64,000 nucleotides of DNA. Source: Apus apus (taxonomy: Eukaryota > Chordata > Aves > Apodiformes > Apodidae). The DNA is taken from assembly GCF_020740795.1 (NCBI RefSeq), contig NC_067286.1, positions 16,310,350-16,374,349 of the forward strand, read 5' to 3'. Positions 1-11,000 of this stretch are shown here, one piece after another. Both the position numbers and the translations under genes were made by a program. Every line of letters begins with the position of its first letter. Position 1 is the stretch's first letter. The notes under the pieces are model-generated. The model had not been told where the DNA came from. It did not search any database and saw nothing but the letters and a program-made list of their open reading frames with translations.

Positions 1-3000
1 GGAATGTCCTTGGTGGGGAATGCCAGGAATACCTTTAACATACCAACAGCATCACATCGCAAATGAAAAGCTCTTCAGGTTAAAAAGGCAGGTGGGAGGG
101 CAGGCAGGAAGAAAGGATTTATGAGGCAGAAGGAATTGTGGCTGAAAGCTCAAACTTGTCTATTTCTTTCTGTGGCCATTAAACCAGGCTGGGAGTATTC
201 ATAGAAAATAAAGGTGGAAGGAACCCAGGAAGCCTCCTTCTGCCCCAAGACAGGATCAGTTTCCCCATCCTGTTCCTGACCCATGCCTATCTAGTATGTT
301 CAGGAATACCTCCAGTGAGGAAGCTGCTTCTGCCCAATCCCATGCTTAACTGACTCTCTTCTTGAGCATTTCTTCCCAATATCTAACATGAACAATCCTT
401 GCTGTAAATTATTTCTTGTCTTCTTCATAGTGGACATGAGTAAGGGTCTAGTCCTTTCCTTTTTATGGCTGCTTTTCAATATATCTGAAGACTTCTCCCT
501 GCTCTCAGCTAAAACACATCTACATCTCCCCCCTCCCCCACTACCTTCTTAGGTCATATTTTTTAGATCTTTGTCCATGCAAATTGCTCTGCATTTGTCT
601 GCATCCTTACTGACTGGTGATGTCTGAAGAAGTGCACAGGACCCCAGCTGAGGCCTTGCCAGTGTCAAGAAGAGTGGTTAACCTTTTTCAAAGCAGCACT
701 GCACTGTTGATTGATAGTGACCACTGTCTGCCTTGGATGCCTTGGCCCTCCCTTGGGTGGAATAGCAGTCTCTGAAGGACCACTACCACGGTCAACCTCT
801 CATCCTGCATGTGCAATGCAGGCTTCTTGCCTACCTTTACCATCTTTCCTGTTTCTTACTAAACAGCATCCCATCTTTTCAGTGTTTCTATATTTTCAAA
901 GGTAATTTTTAGTACTCATCTTGCCCTTCAAGAGGCTTGCAGCCCCCACAGCTTTATATTGTCCCTTATTTCATGGTGCTGATATGCTGGTGGAGCTACT
1001 TTGGTTTTCCTTCTTAGGACTCCTGGACTACTCATGAGAACAAGGTCTGGGAGGCAGGAGATGACAGCCCTGCCCACACACCCTTGGTGCCAGGTCACTG
1101 CCCCAGTCCAGCACTTTCTATCTGCATGGCAGTGCAGGTGGGATTAAGTAGTCCAGAGGGCTGCCCTTCAACATGGTGTTGGTGTCTAAATGGGGCCAAG
1201 ACCTGTAATGCTCCAGCTGTAATGCAAGGATGATGTCTCTCCTGGAGATGAGTACCTGAAGTTCCTCTCAACTTTAGCTCTTCTGTGAATCCAGCAAGTA
1301 CACTCTCTCTTCTGTCTCCAAACTACCAGTGGAGACTTTGAATAGATGCGGAATAGACTTTTGCCAAATCCCAGTCCTTTGAACTCTCTTGTCTCAAGAT
1401 GGACCATTACTTAGCCTTCCCTAACTATGATATGTCTCTCCCACCAGTTCTCTTCCCATCACAGATTGGTTTCATTTGTATCTGTTTCCTTCTCCTTAGT
1501 ATGCAACCATCCTGTGAAATAGTCTTAGAGGTCTTTGGAAGAGCAAGCAAGGTAATGTCATAGCAGGGGGGTTGCCATTATTTGCTTTGAGTGGCCAGCT
1601 GGGCTGATAGTTGCTCCCTTCTCTGATAACTTTTTCTGAAGACCCCCACAAATGGGTTGGAAGTTTCATTCCCTAAATACTGTATTGATAATTTCACCAG
1701 AGTCAACCAGCACCTGAGGACTTTCTGCCTCTTGTTCCAGGATTTTTGCCTGAGCCACCACCTCTTTATCACACAAGCTGGGTTGTGTTTACAGTCTGCT
1801 CACAGCTGGCTTGAAGGATGCAGACGAGTAAATCACAACACACTGCCTAGCCATTTCCTCTTCTACTTAATGCTGGACTGAAGCTTTCCTAAATTTTCCT
1901 CCTAGCACACTGGCATAATGACTTCTTGTTACTCTTGTGTCTCGTTTGTTGCATCACACTTTGGGGGCTTGGAGATTTTGCATCTTATGCTATATTTTCA
2001 TATTGCCCTAGAAACCTTTTCTCATTCTCTCTTTCCAGGCATTTCTTTTTGTTGTCAGGGCCTCTTTTCTTCCTACTGGAAAAATCACTGTTTTATTTGC
2101 CATTTGCTGTATTTTTGTTGTGCAACTAAAACCCGAACAGTTTTTTCCACAGTTTTCCACAGTTTTCCAGTTCCCACCAGCAAACAAGACACTGTTGAGT
2201 TTTGTCTGTGTCCAAATAACCCGATTCATCATTCTAAAACTCATCCCCAGCTGTGAACAAAAACACACACAAATGCTTTTGCCATTGGCTTGAGGTTACA
2301 TCTAAGCAGCCAACAGGAGCAGGCTGTTCAGGACCAGCTGGGAAATGCATCCAGCCCCAGGACTGGACTGTCCCTGCAGTCCCATGGATACCCCAGTTGT
2401 TTGCCCAGACTCCCAGAAGAGCGGGTAACTGCCCGAGGGGAGCTGTAGTCCCAAGCAACTCATCTCTCTGGAACAGACCAGCCCATTTTATCCTCTTAAT
2501 TACTAGCTGCTTGCCCCAGAGAGAATCATAGAATCGTTAAGGTTGGAAAAGACCTTCAAGATCATCAAGTCCAACCATCAGCCCTACACCCCTGTGACCA
2601 CTAAACGTTTTCCTGAAGCACCACATCTACCCGTGCTTTCAACACCTCCAAGGACAGTGACTGCACCACCTCCCTGGGCAGCCTGTTCCAATGCCTCACC
2701 ACTCTTTCTGTCAAGAATTTTTTCTTAATATCCAGTCTGAACCTCCCCTGGCACAACTCAGCCCCAAGGTGAGGAGAGGTTGCAGGGTTTCTCTTCTTCT
2801 CCACATGCCTACCTCAGTAAAGCCCCTGTATCCCCCTATCTTGCACCCTGCTGATATCCACTCAGCTCCTTTTAAGCACCATAAGATTAATTTGGGAGAA
2901 GAAAAACAGAGCCTGAAGGTGCTACAAGCAGGGAAACCTTTGCAACTTCATCCCCATTTTCCATCAAACTCTGTCTTAAAAATCTGGTGTCTGTAAAGGG

Positions 3001-3074
3001 GGTCTGTGTAGGGCTTAACATCCTGAGCAGACATGGTATAATGTCCCATGGCTTATCTTTTTCTCCCCTGGCAG
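1..3074 (+). other. INS: INS intron 2 (3' part; 5' end outside window)
   Basis: This stretch lies directly upstream of the last insulin exon and ends in a clear pyrimidine-rich tract followed by CAG at 3072-3074, so I read it as the downstream part of INS intron 2. No sequence encoding the insulin signal peptide or B chain is found here on either strand, so exons 1 and 2 must lie upstream of the window and the intron exceeds 3 kb. A long second intron is also known for chicken INS. Apart from a CR1 fragment at about 2523-2785 I see no gene or RNA in it. Confidence 0.8.
2523..2785 (-). mobile_element. CR1 LINE 3' fragment inside INS intron 2
   Basis: On the + strand the block opens with the typical reversed CR1 3' terminus (AATCATAGAATCGTTAAGG), followed by GGTTGGAAAAGACCTTCAAG and the usual run down to CTGGGCAGCCTGTTCCAATG. 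It therefore lies on the minus strand. The minus-strand reading shows the end of CR1 ORF2 (residues such as [18 protein letters not shown]). It is severely 5'-truncated, as most CR1 copies are, and not mobile. Confidence 0.9.
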
Positions 3075-3211
3075 TGAGTGGTCCCTTGCACGGTGAGGTA
3101 GGAGAGCTGCCCTTCCAGCAGGAGGAGTTTGAGAAGGTGAAACGAGGGATCGTGGAGCAGTGCTGCCACAACACCTGCTCTCTCTACCAACTGGAAAACT
3201 ACTGCAACTAG
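3075..3211 (+). CDS. INS: Insulin, last coding exon (C-peptide end and A chain)
   Basis: This exon encodes the end of proinsulin, the secreted pancreatic hormone that signals through the insulin receptor. The acceptor is CTGGCAG ending at 3074. The first two bases complete a split Val codon (phase 1, the conserved position of insulin intron 2). Then come 23 residues ending in the dibasic cleavage site KVKR, and the 21-residue A chain (3146-3208) starting [11 protein letters not shown] and ending YQLENYCN, then TAG. The four A-chain cysteines (A6, A7, A11, A20) are all present. His at A8 is the avian state, known to raise receptor affinity. The C-peptide part differs at several places from chicken, as expected for a fast-evolving segment. 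The signal peptide and B chain exon is outside the window, so the gene is partial here only because of the window edge. Confidence 0.98.
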
Positions 3212-3312
3212 TGGCAAGGCCAGAAGTGGGGAGCTCACGGGCCACAGGCAGAAACATGCACTTAGGCTACTGCACCTTCATTGCTATTGAATAAACATTG
3301 TGGATCTAACCC
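3212..3312 (+). terminator. INS: INS 3'UTR and poly(A) signal
   Basis: The stop codon is followed by a short untranslated region with a canonical AATAAA at 3290-3295. Cleavage is expected about 15-20 bases later, followed by a GT-rich stretch (TGTGCTGGTTCGTGTG, about 3319-3334) that fits a downstream element. The 3'UTR would be about 100 bases, as short as in other insulin genes. Confidence 0.88.
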
Positions 3313-6300
3313 AAGGACTGTGCTGGTTCGTGTGTCCATGTCTCGAGGAGGGGGCACTGCTGTTTACTTTAGGTAGTAGTCATTGTGTGTACTTGGGTAA
3401 GGCAGTTGTAAAAGGTTCTGGAGCCCACATCACATCACACTATCCTTCTGCTGTCCAAGTGAACTTCCTCGGGGGGACAGAGTGGGATCATGTAGCTCCA
3501 GAGTGTGTGTGCAGAGCACCCTGTACGTACAGACCTTGGGGGGCAAGGAGAGAAGGAAGAGAGGCTTAAACGAGGTTTCTCTTTCTAGGGAAATGTTACA
3601 GGGGAAGATCTGTGGAAATGTCTTGCTGATCAGCTTCCCACAGTTCACAGCCTAAATACAGAGAGGCAGCTGTGAGACCAAACTTCCTCAGCTGCATAAT
3701 GGAAACAGTTCAAATTAAGCAAAGAATTAAGTCACCCATTAATTGTACCCAGAAAAAATGAGGACAACCACCATGACCAGTTTTAAAAGTGTGTCCAGTT
3801 TTTCCTTCTGCTTGTGAGAGGCCTGGGCAGAGTCCTTGCTGTGGGATGTGCTTGTTGTTCACAAGTATTTGACAAGTCTTGTGCAGAAAGCAGGTTTAAT
3901 CAAAAATGATTTTTTAGTGTATTGGTGGGAACTTCAGGGGCAGCATCCCTGCTCTGGTTGCTGCAAATATTTTTCAAATAGCTGGCCCCAGAATCACCCC
4001 TTTCTGGGACCAAAAGCTGACATGGCAGTGCCAGCTGGCCGTGGTGGCAAGGATTGCGGGGAAGGGTCATGTCCCCTCTGCCAAGGGACTCCCATGCTAG
4101 TGCAGTGGAAGCCATGCCAGAGGTCTCTGTGGCTTGGCCTCAGCCTGGCAGAGGTGGCAGCTGTGACCAGGGCTGCATTTTACTGGGGGCAAATTTTGAA
4201 AGCTGGTTTGAGAGGAAGCTGTGGTTTTAAGGCTTTTTTTCCCAAACCAGATCCAATCTGACTGCCTCCATCAGAGCTGCAGAGATGGAAGCTGCCATCT
4301 CATCCCTGCCAGGATTCATTGCTCTTGTTCCTATTATGAGCACAAAAGTGGCAAAACCACTGCAAACTGAAGGGCTGAAAGAGCAGCTGGAGGAGCTGCC
4401 AAGAAGAAGACACAGCCATTAAATAGGAAAATCAGAGAACACCAGTGATTCCCCATGGTGACCCTCCATATGGGCTTCCTTGATGCATCCGAGAGCCTGT
4501 GATAGGGACTGTCTCCTGCAGCCACCACACTAGTGCTGTGTTGCCAGTGCTGCTCCCCACACTCATCCATCCATCTCCATCACCCCTTTTGCTGGGCCGC
4601 ACTGAATGCTCCCAGCAGCAGAGCTGGCAGCTGTGACAGGCAGCCTTGGCCCAAAATCCTGGGGTTATGAAAGCATGGCAAGAAGTTTGCTGTTTCTGGG
4701 CTACTTGGCTCCCACCAAACCTCACAGAATACAGCTCCAGTTGTTTCTATTGGAGACTCCTTAGAAACGATTCTCCTACCTGTCCTGATGTCCCATGAGA
4801 TCAGGACTGGTGTTACTGCAGTAAAAATAGCAGAGCTATTGCTTATGGTAAGACCACCAGGATATTCAGGCATGCAATGGAGTTCCAGCAATCCCACACA
4901 TCCATCTACCCTGTGGTGATGCCACCCTGAGCCCAAAGGCAGAGAATAGCTGCTGCCATTGAGTTCACTTGTATAGTCCTGAGGGAAAGCACATCTAAGT
5001 GCTCTCCTGTACAGCTGCCAACTCAAGGCTTGTTGGTGTCACCTGTGCTTGTCCTGCAACACCTAGGACAGAGATCCTGCTCTCACCATCAGCGGTCCAT
5101 GCAAAGCAGGCTCTTCTGAGACCAGACTGAGACTTCCTAGTGCAAATATGATTTTTCCACCTGTGCCTTCCTGACAAAATTGTACAGGTCTGCTGATAGG
5201 AAAGGTTGAAAGCATGACAACTGGAGGAGAAAGAGATGGTGAAGGAGGAACCTTGACTGCCTGATTGCCAGACTGGTACTAGTACTTCTCTGAGTTCTGC
5301 ATAGTGGTGATGGAAACAGCTAGGAGAAGAGGGATTTAGCAAAGTCTGTGGACATACCTCTGGCTTCTCTAGGAATGCAGCACATGGGTCATGCTGAGAC
5401 CAGCACAGACTGGAGTGGTCTAGAGTCCTCATTTATAATACCAGAGATGCATATTGCATTTCAGAGATAGCCTACACATGTTTAGCACCAAAGGGACCAC
5501 CAGTAACTTGCAGCAAAGTCAAGCTCCCACAATGGAGCATAGTGGTTCCTGTGTCTACCTCAGAGCTGTTTTTCTGTTGGCACTCCTTGCTCAGGCAAGG
5601 ACAGCTCTTTGGAGATGCCTGGTTTATTTCCTGCCCTCTGCCATTGTTTGGTTTGCTTGTATGTTTGTTTGTTTGCTTTTTTCTGAATGCTCCCAATGAG
5701 GACTTGTTGGGAAATTGCAAATGCCACGGTTTTTGCTGGAAAATGTTGATTCATCGAAATCAGTACTTCCCACAGGACCAGACTGGTTTTAGCAAGGCAG
5801 GATTCAAAGGGATGAAGGGACGTGGGAGGTTCAGGTGCCTGCTCTGCAGGCATCAGAGCAGGGATTTCATCCTCTGCACCCAATTGCCCAAGACCACATA
5901 CTAACTGCCTGGCTCTGGGCTACCCAGGGGTGGACTCCTCTCCTTCTGCTGAAAAATTCCAGGAGGTTTTTAGCAAACGCAGAGTAGGAATTGTTTTGAA
6001 ATCTTGAGATGGGGCAGGACCATCCTCTCCTACTCAGCTCGAGATGAACTCTGGTATTTTTCTCTGATGTTAGGTGAGATGGGGATCTGGACACACTGAG
6101 GCCCCAGATGGTGTTTACCTTCGGGCTGGAGCAGGGGGAGAAGGATGAGAAGCAGAAAGGGGTCGTAATGGCCATTCCCCACCATTCTCCTGCCTTTGTG
6201 CCTCCCAGGGAGAGGAAACAGCAGGTCCCTTGATGGAGAAGGGAAGAGGAGGGAGTGGTGATACATCGAGGGTCAGGGAGGGAGGGATGGCTTCACTCTT

Positions 6301-9300
6301 ACTTTGGGGACCCAGGCAGTCTGAACTCTGCAGAGCACATGCAGCTGCTGATTCTCCCTTCCTCCCCAAAGCAAGAGCTGTCCTGGAGGTGTATGGCATA
6401 TGGTGAGCCCCACTGCCCCCAGGGAGGTGTAGGAGAAAATACTGCATCAAGGTAAAAGCTGGAGAAAACTTAAAAAAAAAAAAAAAAAAAAAAGGCAAAT
6501 CCTTATTGATACACTTTACTTTCCATAACTGTAAATAACATCAAGGGCTCAGACAGGGCCAACTCTTTGCTTTTTTGAAAACTCTGGCAAAGTGAAGGCC
6601 AAAGGAGAACAAAGGTACTTTTCTGCATTTTTTCTGGGATCCCAGAGAAGGAGACTGAAGGCAACCCTACACACTACATACTGGAGCACACAGCTTGCAA
6701 AGGTGATGCTGGGGGCTTTCTGACCCTGCCAGGTAGGCAGCTTTAGGTCCCTACACCACCCAAACTTGAGGATGTGTAACAGTCCAGGGTGTCCTTAAAT
6801 AGGGTCCAGGGTAAGATTTCTTCACAAAGCTCCCCTCAGACCCCTGTGCATTAGCCCAGGATGTTCACTGCTCTCAGATGTGCTTGGAGATGCCAGAGGT
6901 ATGAATTCTTGCAGGAGAAGTGACTCAGGGACAGGGAATGCTACATCCATTGACCTCCCTTCCCATTCCCTCCTGATGGGCTTTGCATTGTGATCTCAGG
7001 GAAGTAAATGCACCCAGCCCCTTTATTGTGACTCAGCAGTTGCTTTGAAGTGATTTTTGTGGTAGTGGTGGGGCAACATGCCCAGCTAAAATATCTTGGC
7101 TCTACTACTCTTGAAACAAACTTCCAAAGGTCTCATACTAGTGGTGGAGGGCAATTTGAAGAGAATGCAAATAAAGGCTTTGGTTCATTCATGCTGCTTG
7201 AATAGAGAATTGAAAGCTGAGCCTCAGAGGGGATTGCAAGACAAATTCTCTGGGCTGCCGAGTTGTTAACATGGCCTAGAAAAGAAAGGCCGAAAGTTGC
7301 CTCTGTTACTCACATGTGTGAATCCTTACCCAGGCTCTGCTCTGGTTTGGAGGAAAGGGGAGACATATGTACAGAAAAGGGAAGGAGGGGAGCTACTGTG
7401 GGACACCAGCTGGTGGGTCTGCAGTGGCTGGGTGATGGACCATGTCCTCCAGGTTGCGGGATGGGCTGCACCCTTCTGGCTTATCTGGAGAGGAAGGGAA
7501 GGCTGCCACTTTCCTGGAGCTAATCTGACTGTATTAATTCCTTTTCCAGGAAGCCACTGATAGAAGAATTCTGTCTATTACCCTGGGAACTCATTAATTC
7601 ACTTTATGTAAGAAATAGCCAGACTACACCTTGCAATATTTTTTTTAAACCATCTTATAAGATGTTTAGGAAATTCTGAACCTTCTGACAACCCCTCTCT
7701 TCATCTGCAGTGTGATTCCTTAATAACTGACTTGCAGCAATGACTTGAGTTGGAAAGCATGCACTGAGCACATTCAGTGTTGACACCCCAAATTCCCTCT
7801 GATTTAGACCAACCTCACCAACGACACCTATTCCGAGCAAAAACCAAACAAGCATTCCACACAAGATGCCCTTCTTCCTTCTCCTTTCACCCTGGGCAGG
7901 AAAAAAAGTTTTAGGACAGGCTATAAATTGAGCCGGGAAGTCATTGCCAGCACATTGTCTCTGGGTGAATTATTCCTGCATGCGGCAGAGAGGAAGGAGG
8001 TCGATTTTTCCTGAGCCCAATGCCAGGCTGGCTCTCATGTCCCTCATTCTGTTGGGCAGAGCAGGCGGGAGCAGACCTGGGACAATAACGGGAAGCAAAG
8101 CAAGCCTGTAGGAGTGCACAAGGAAATGATGCAAGCCTTAATCTTTCCCTCCATCCCTGGCTGGCTTCAGGACTGACAGCGGGACGTTGACGAAGCATTT
8201 GGGCTCCTTGGAGCTCCATATTGCTACTGAAAGAGCTCAAAATATGGCACCTTTTTTTTCTTCTGCCTGGGAAATGACAGGATTTCCAGGATACACATGG
8301 TTTCTCATACTGAAATTTCCCACATAATGTTATCAGATTTTGGAAGAAAATGGATAACAGAAATAAAACTGGTTTTGATTTTTGGGATGTTGTCATTTGG
8401 GCTTTGTAATGCTGGATTTTGGAGGGGGGAGGTGTTTTACTGAACTTCCAGCTTCTGAAATGTAACTTTTTTTGGTCAGAAAATAACTCAGCTTCCTCTT
8501 TTCTAATCAGAAAATGGAAAATAAAATATAAATCACACCACCCATATTACATTGACAATAAACCATTCTGTGGAAGTTTCAATGGAAAAAAAAAACTCCT
8601 ACCCTTTTTTCCACCTGCCAGAAACCTCCACTTGGAAGGCTGGGACCCAGGAGGGCCTTGGCTCTGCAGATGTGCAGGTTTCCAGCTTTTTAACCCCAAA
8701 TGAGGAAAAAAATGGACCCCACACAATTCTGATGAAATGTAGACAGGTTGCTTTTCAGACTTGGTCTCAGTGCAGGTGTTACAAAGTACCTCCCAGTGCA
8801 CCCATGTGCATTTTGGTGGACCAAAGTGCAGGTGCTTCTTGGTGGTGAGGAAGTGGTGGCAGAAAGGGGCAAGGTCACCCTCCAGCTTGTGTAGTGGGGC
8901 TAGAGAGGGGGCACCTGGCTCAGCCTGGCTCATGCTGAGGAGGCGGGAGGATCACCAAAGGCTGAAGTGCCTGTCAGAAAGCATCCCTCCAGCAGCTCCT
9001 TTGCTCCTGCAAGATTGGAGACCTCACCTCAGGGACACCAAGCAGTACTGAGCACTGACATCAGGCCCATTTTTCCTTTATGGTTTTAGCTGCAGAGCAC
9101 TGATGTCATGCTCAAGATGCTTTTCCTTAATCTTCCCCCAGTGAGCCATTGCTTTCACTGCCCTGTTTCACTATGGATCTCACTTAAGAACATTGGACTG
9201 GGAGCACCTTCCAAGTCAGTCACCTTGGCCCTTGCTCACCTTGCATCACTGTGCCTTCTTCATCTCCAAAAAGGCTTTTTACATCCTGAATTCATCCTTT

Positions 9301-9643
9301 AGCCTGTGTGCAGCTTTCATTTCTGGAACCTTTCCTGAGGAATTAATCCTCTCCTGTTGGGCTTCACAGTCCTCACAACCTGGAAAAGATCCTGAAGTTT
9401 CACATACCTGTTCAGAGCAAAGCAGTTATCCATGGCTCTGCCACTGAAATAGGGCACCACAAAAATGCTGGGAATTTGTTAAAGCCAGATTCTTGCAACT
9501 CCTTTCCCCTTCTGCAGTCCCAGATGCTGCCAGGGGTGGAATGCAGGGCAGCCCACAGCTGGACCTGGCAACCCTGCCTGCAGCTGCCTGGCAGCACCAT
9601 CTAGGGCAGGGCAAGATGACATGGGCACCAGGGAGCCCCAAAA
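3313..9643. other. INS-IGF2 intergenic DNA, first part: no gene seen
   Basis: About 6.3 kb without a recognisable coding exon, RNA gene or recent transposon. Open frames here (for example on the minus strand at 4580-5432) are short, start at arbitrary ATGs and resemble no family I know. A 21-base A tract sits at 6472-6492. The stretch around 3685-3715 (CCTCAGCTGCATAATGGAAAC) faintly resembles the core of an old MIR-like SINE but is too short to call. Confidence 0.6.
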
Positions 9644-11000
9644 TAGAATCACAGAATCACAGAATTTCCAAGACTGGAAAAGACCTTTGAGATCATCAAA
9701 TCCAGGCTATGACCTAACACCACCACATCAGCTAGATCATTTATCCTCAGTGCTTAACCATAGACCTGTAACAGTAGACCCTTACCCTAGACCCTTAACG
9801 CTAGAGTCCTAACCCTGGACAGAATTGACCCAGAAGATCATCTAGTCCAACCATAACTTAAATCCCCCTACCATAACTTAATCTACCCAATCAGTGCTTA
9901 AATCATGCTGCTAAGCTCTATATCGATATTTCTCTTAAATACTTCCAGGGGTGGTGACTCCACCACCTCCCTGGGCAGCCTGTTCCACTGTCTATTCACT
10001 CTTTCAGTAAAGAAATTATTTCTAATATCCAAACTAAACCTCTCCTGGTGCAACTTTAGGCCATTTCCTCTGGTCCTGTCATTATTCACCTGATGGAAGA
10101 GGCCAGCTCCCGCCTCCCTACAACCTCCTTTCAGGTAGTTGTATAGAGCAATGAGGTCTCCCCTCAGCCTCCTCTTCTTCAAACTAAACAATCCCAGTTT
10201 CCTCAGCCTCTCCTCATAGGGCTTACTCTCCAGACCTTTCACCAGCTTGGTAGCTCTTCTCTGGACTCGCTCCAAGAGCTCTACACCCTTCCTGTAGTGA
10301 GGGGCCCAGACCTGGACACAGTACTTGAGGTTTGGCCTCACCACTGCTGAGTACAGGGGGACGGTCACCTCTACTCCTGCTGGCCATGCTATTCCTAATG
10401 CAGGCCAGGATGCTCTTGGCCTTCCTGGCCACCTGGGCACACTGCTGGCTTTTGTTAAGTTGGCCATCAACCAGCACCCCCAGTTCCTTCTCCACCATGG
10501 AGCTTTCCAACCACTCATCCCCAAGCCTGTAGCTTTGCATGAGGTTGTTGTGACCAAAGTGCAAGCAAGACCCGGCACTTGGTCTTGTTAACCTCATACA
10601 ATTGGCCTCAGCCCATCGATCCAATCTGTCCAGGTCTCTCTGCAGAACCTTCCTACCCTCTTCCTACCCTTGCTTAAGTTGACACTTCTTCCCAGCTTAG
10701 TATCATCTGCAAACTTACTTAGGAGGCACTCAATCTCCTCATCTAGGTCATTAAGAAAGATATTGAACAGGACTGGACCCAAAATTGAGCCCTGGGGAAC
10801 ACCACTGGTGACTGGCTACCAGTTGGATCCAACCCCATTCACTACAACTCTCTGGGCTTGGCCAGCCAGCCAGTTTTTAACCCAGCAGAGAGTGTACTTA
10901 TCTATGCCATGTGCCATCAGTTTCTGCAGGAGAACGCTGTGGGAAACTGTGTTGAAGGCCTTCCCAAAGTCCAGATAGACAACATCCACCAACACAGAAC
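9644..11000 (-). mobile_element. CR1 LINE, 5'-truncated, with ORF2 reverse transcriptase remnants
   Basis: The + strand starts with a repeated AGAATCACAGAATCACAGA, the reversed CR1 3' terminus, and reverse-transcriptase motifs run on the minus strand toward 11000. In element order these are: DVVYLDFGKAFNTVSHS (10.9-11.0 kb), [20 protein letters not shown] with FADDTKLG, the RT catalytic FADD box (about 10.7-10.8 kb), and a long C-terminal part ending at 9898 with [20 protein letters not shown]. The frames are broken between these blocks, and everything upstream of the YLDF motif is missing, so it is dead. The 3'UTR part (9650-9900) contains two similar copies of the GATCATC..TCCA..CTTAA segment. 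Confidence 0.93.

Noticed and set aside
4580..5432. Two adjacent minus-strand frames of 148 and 145 codons
   Set aside because: They are in different frames with no splice signals that link them, and match no family I recognise.
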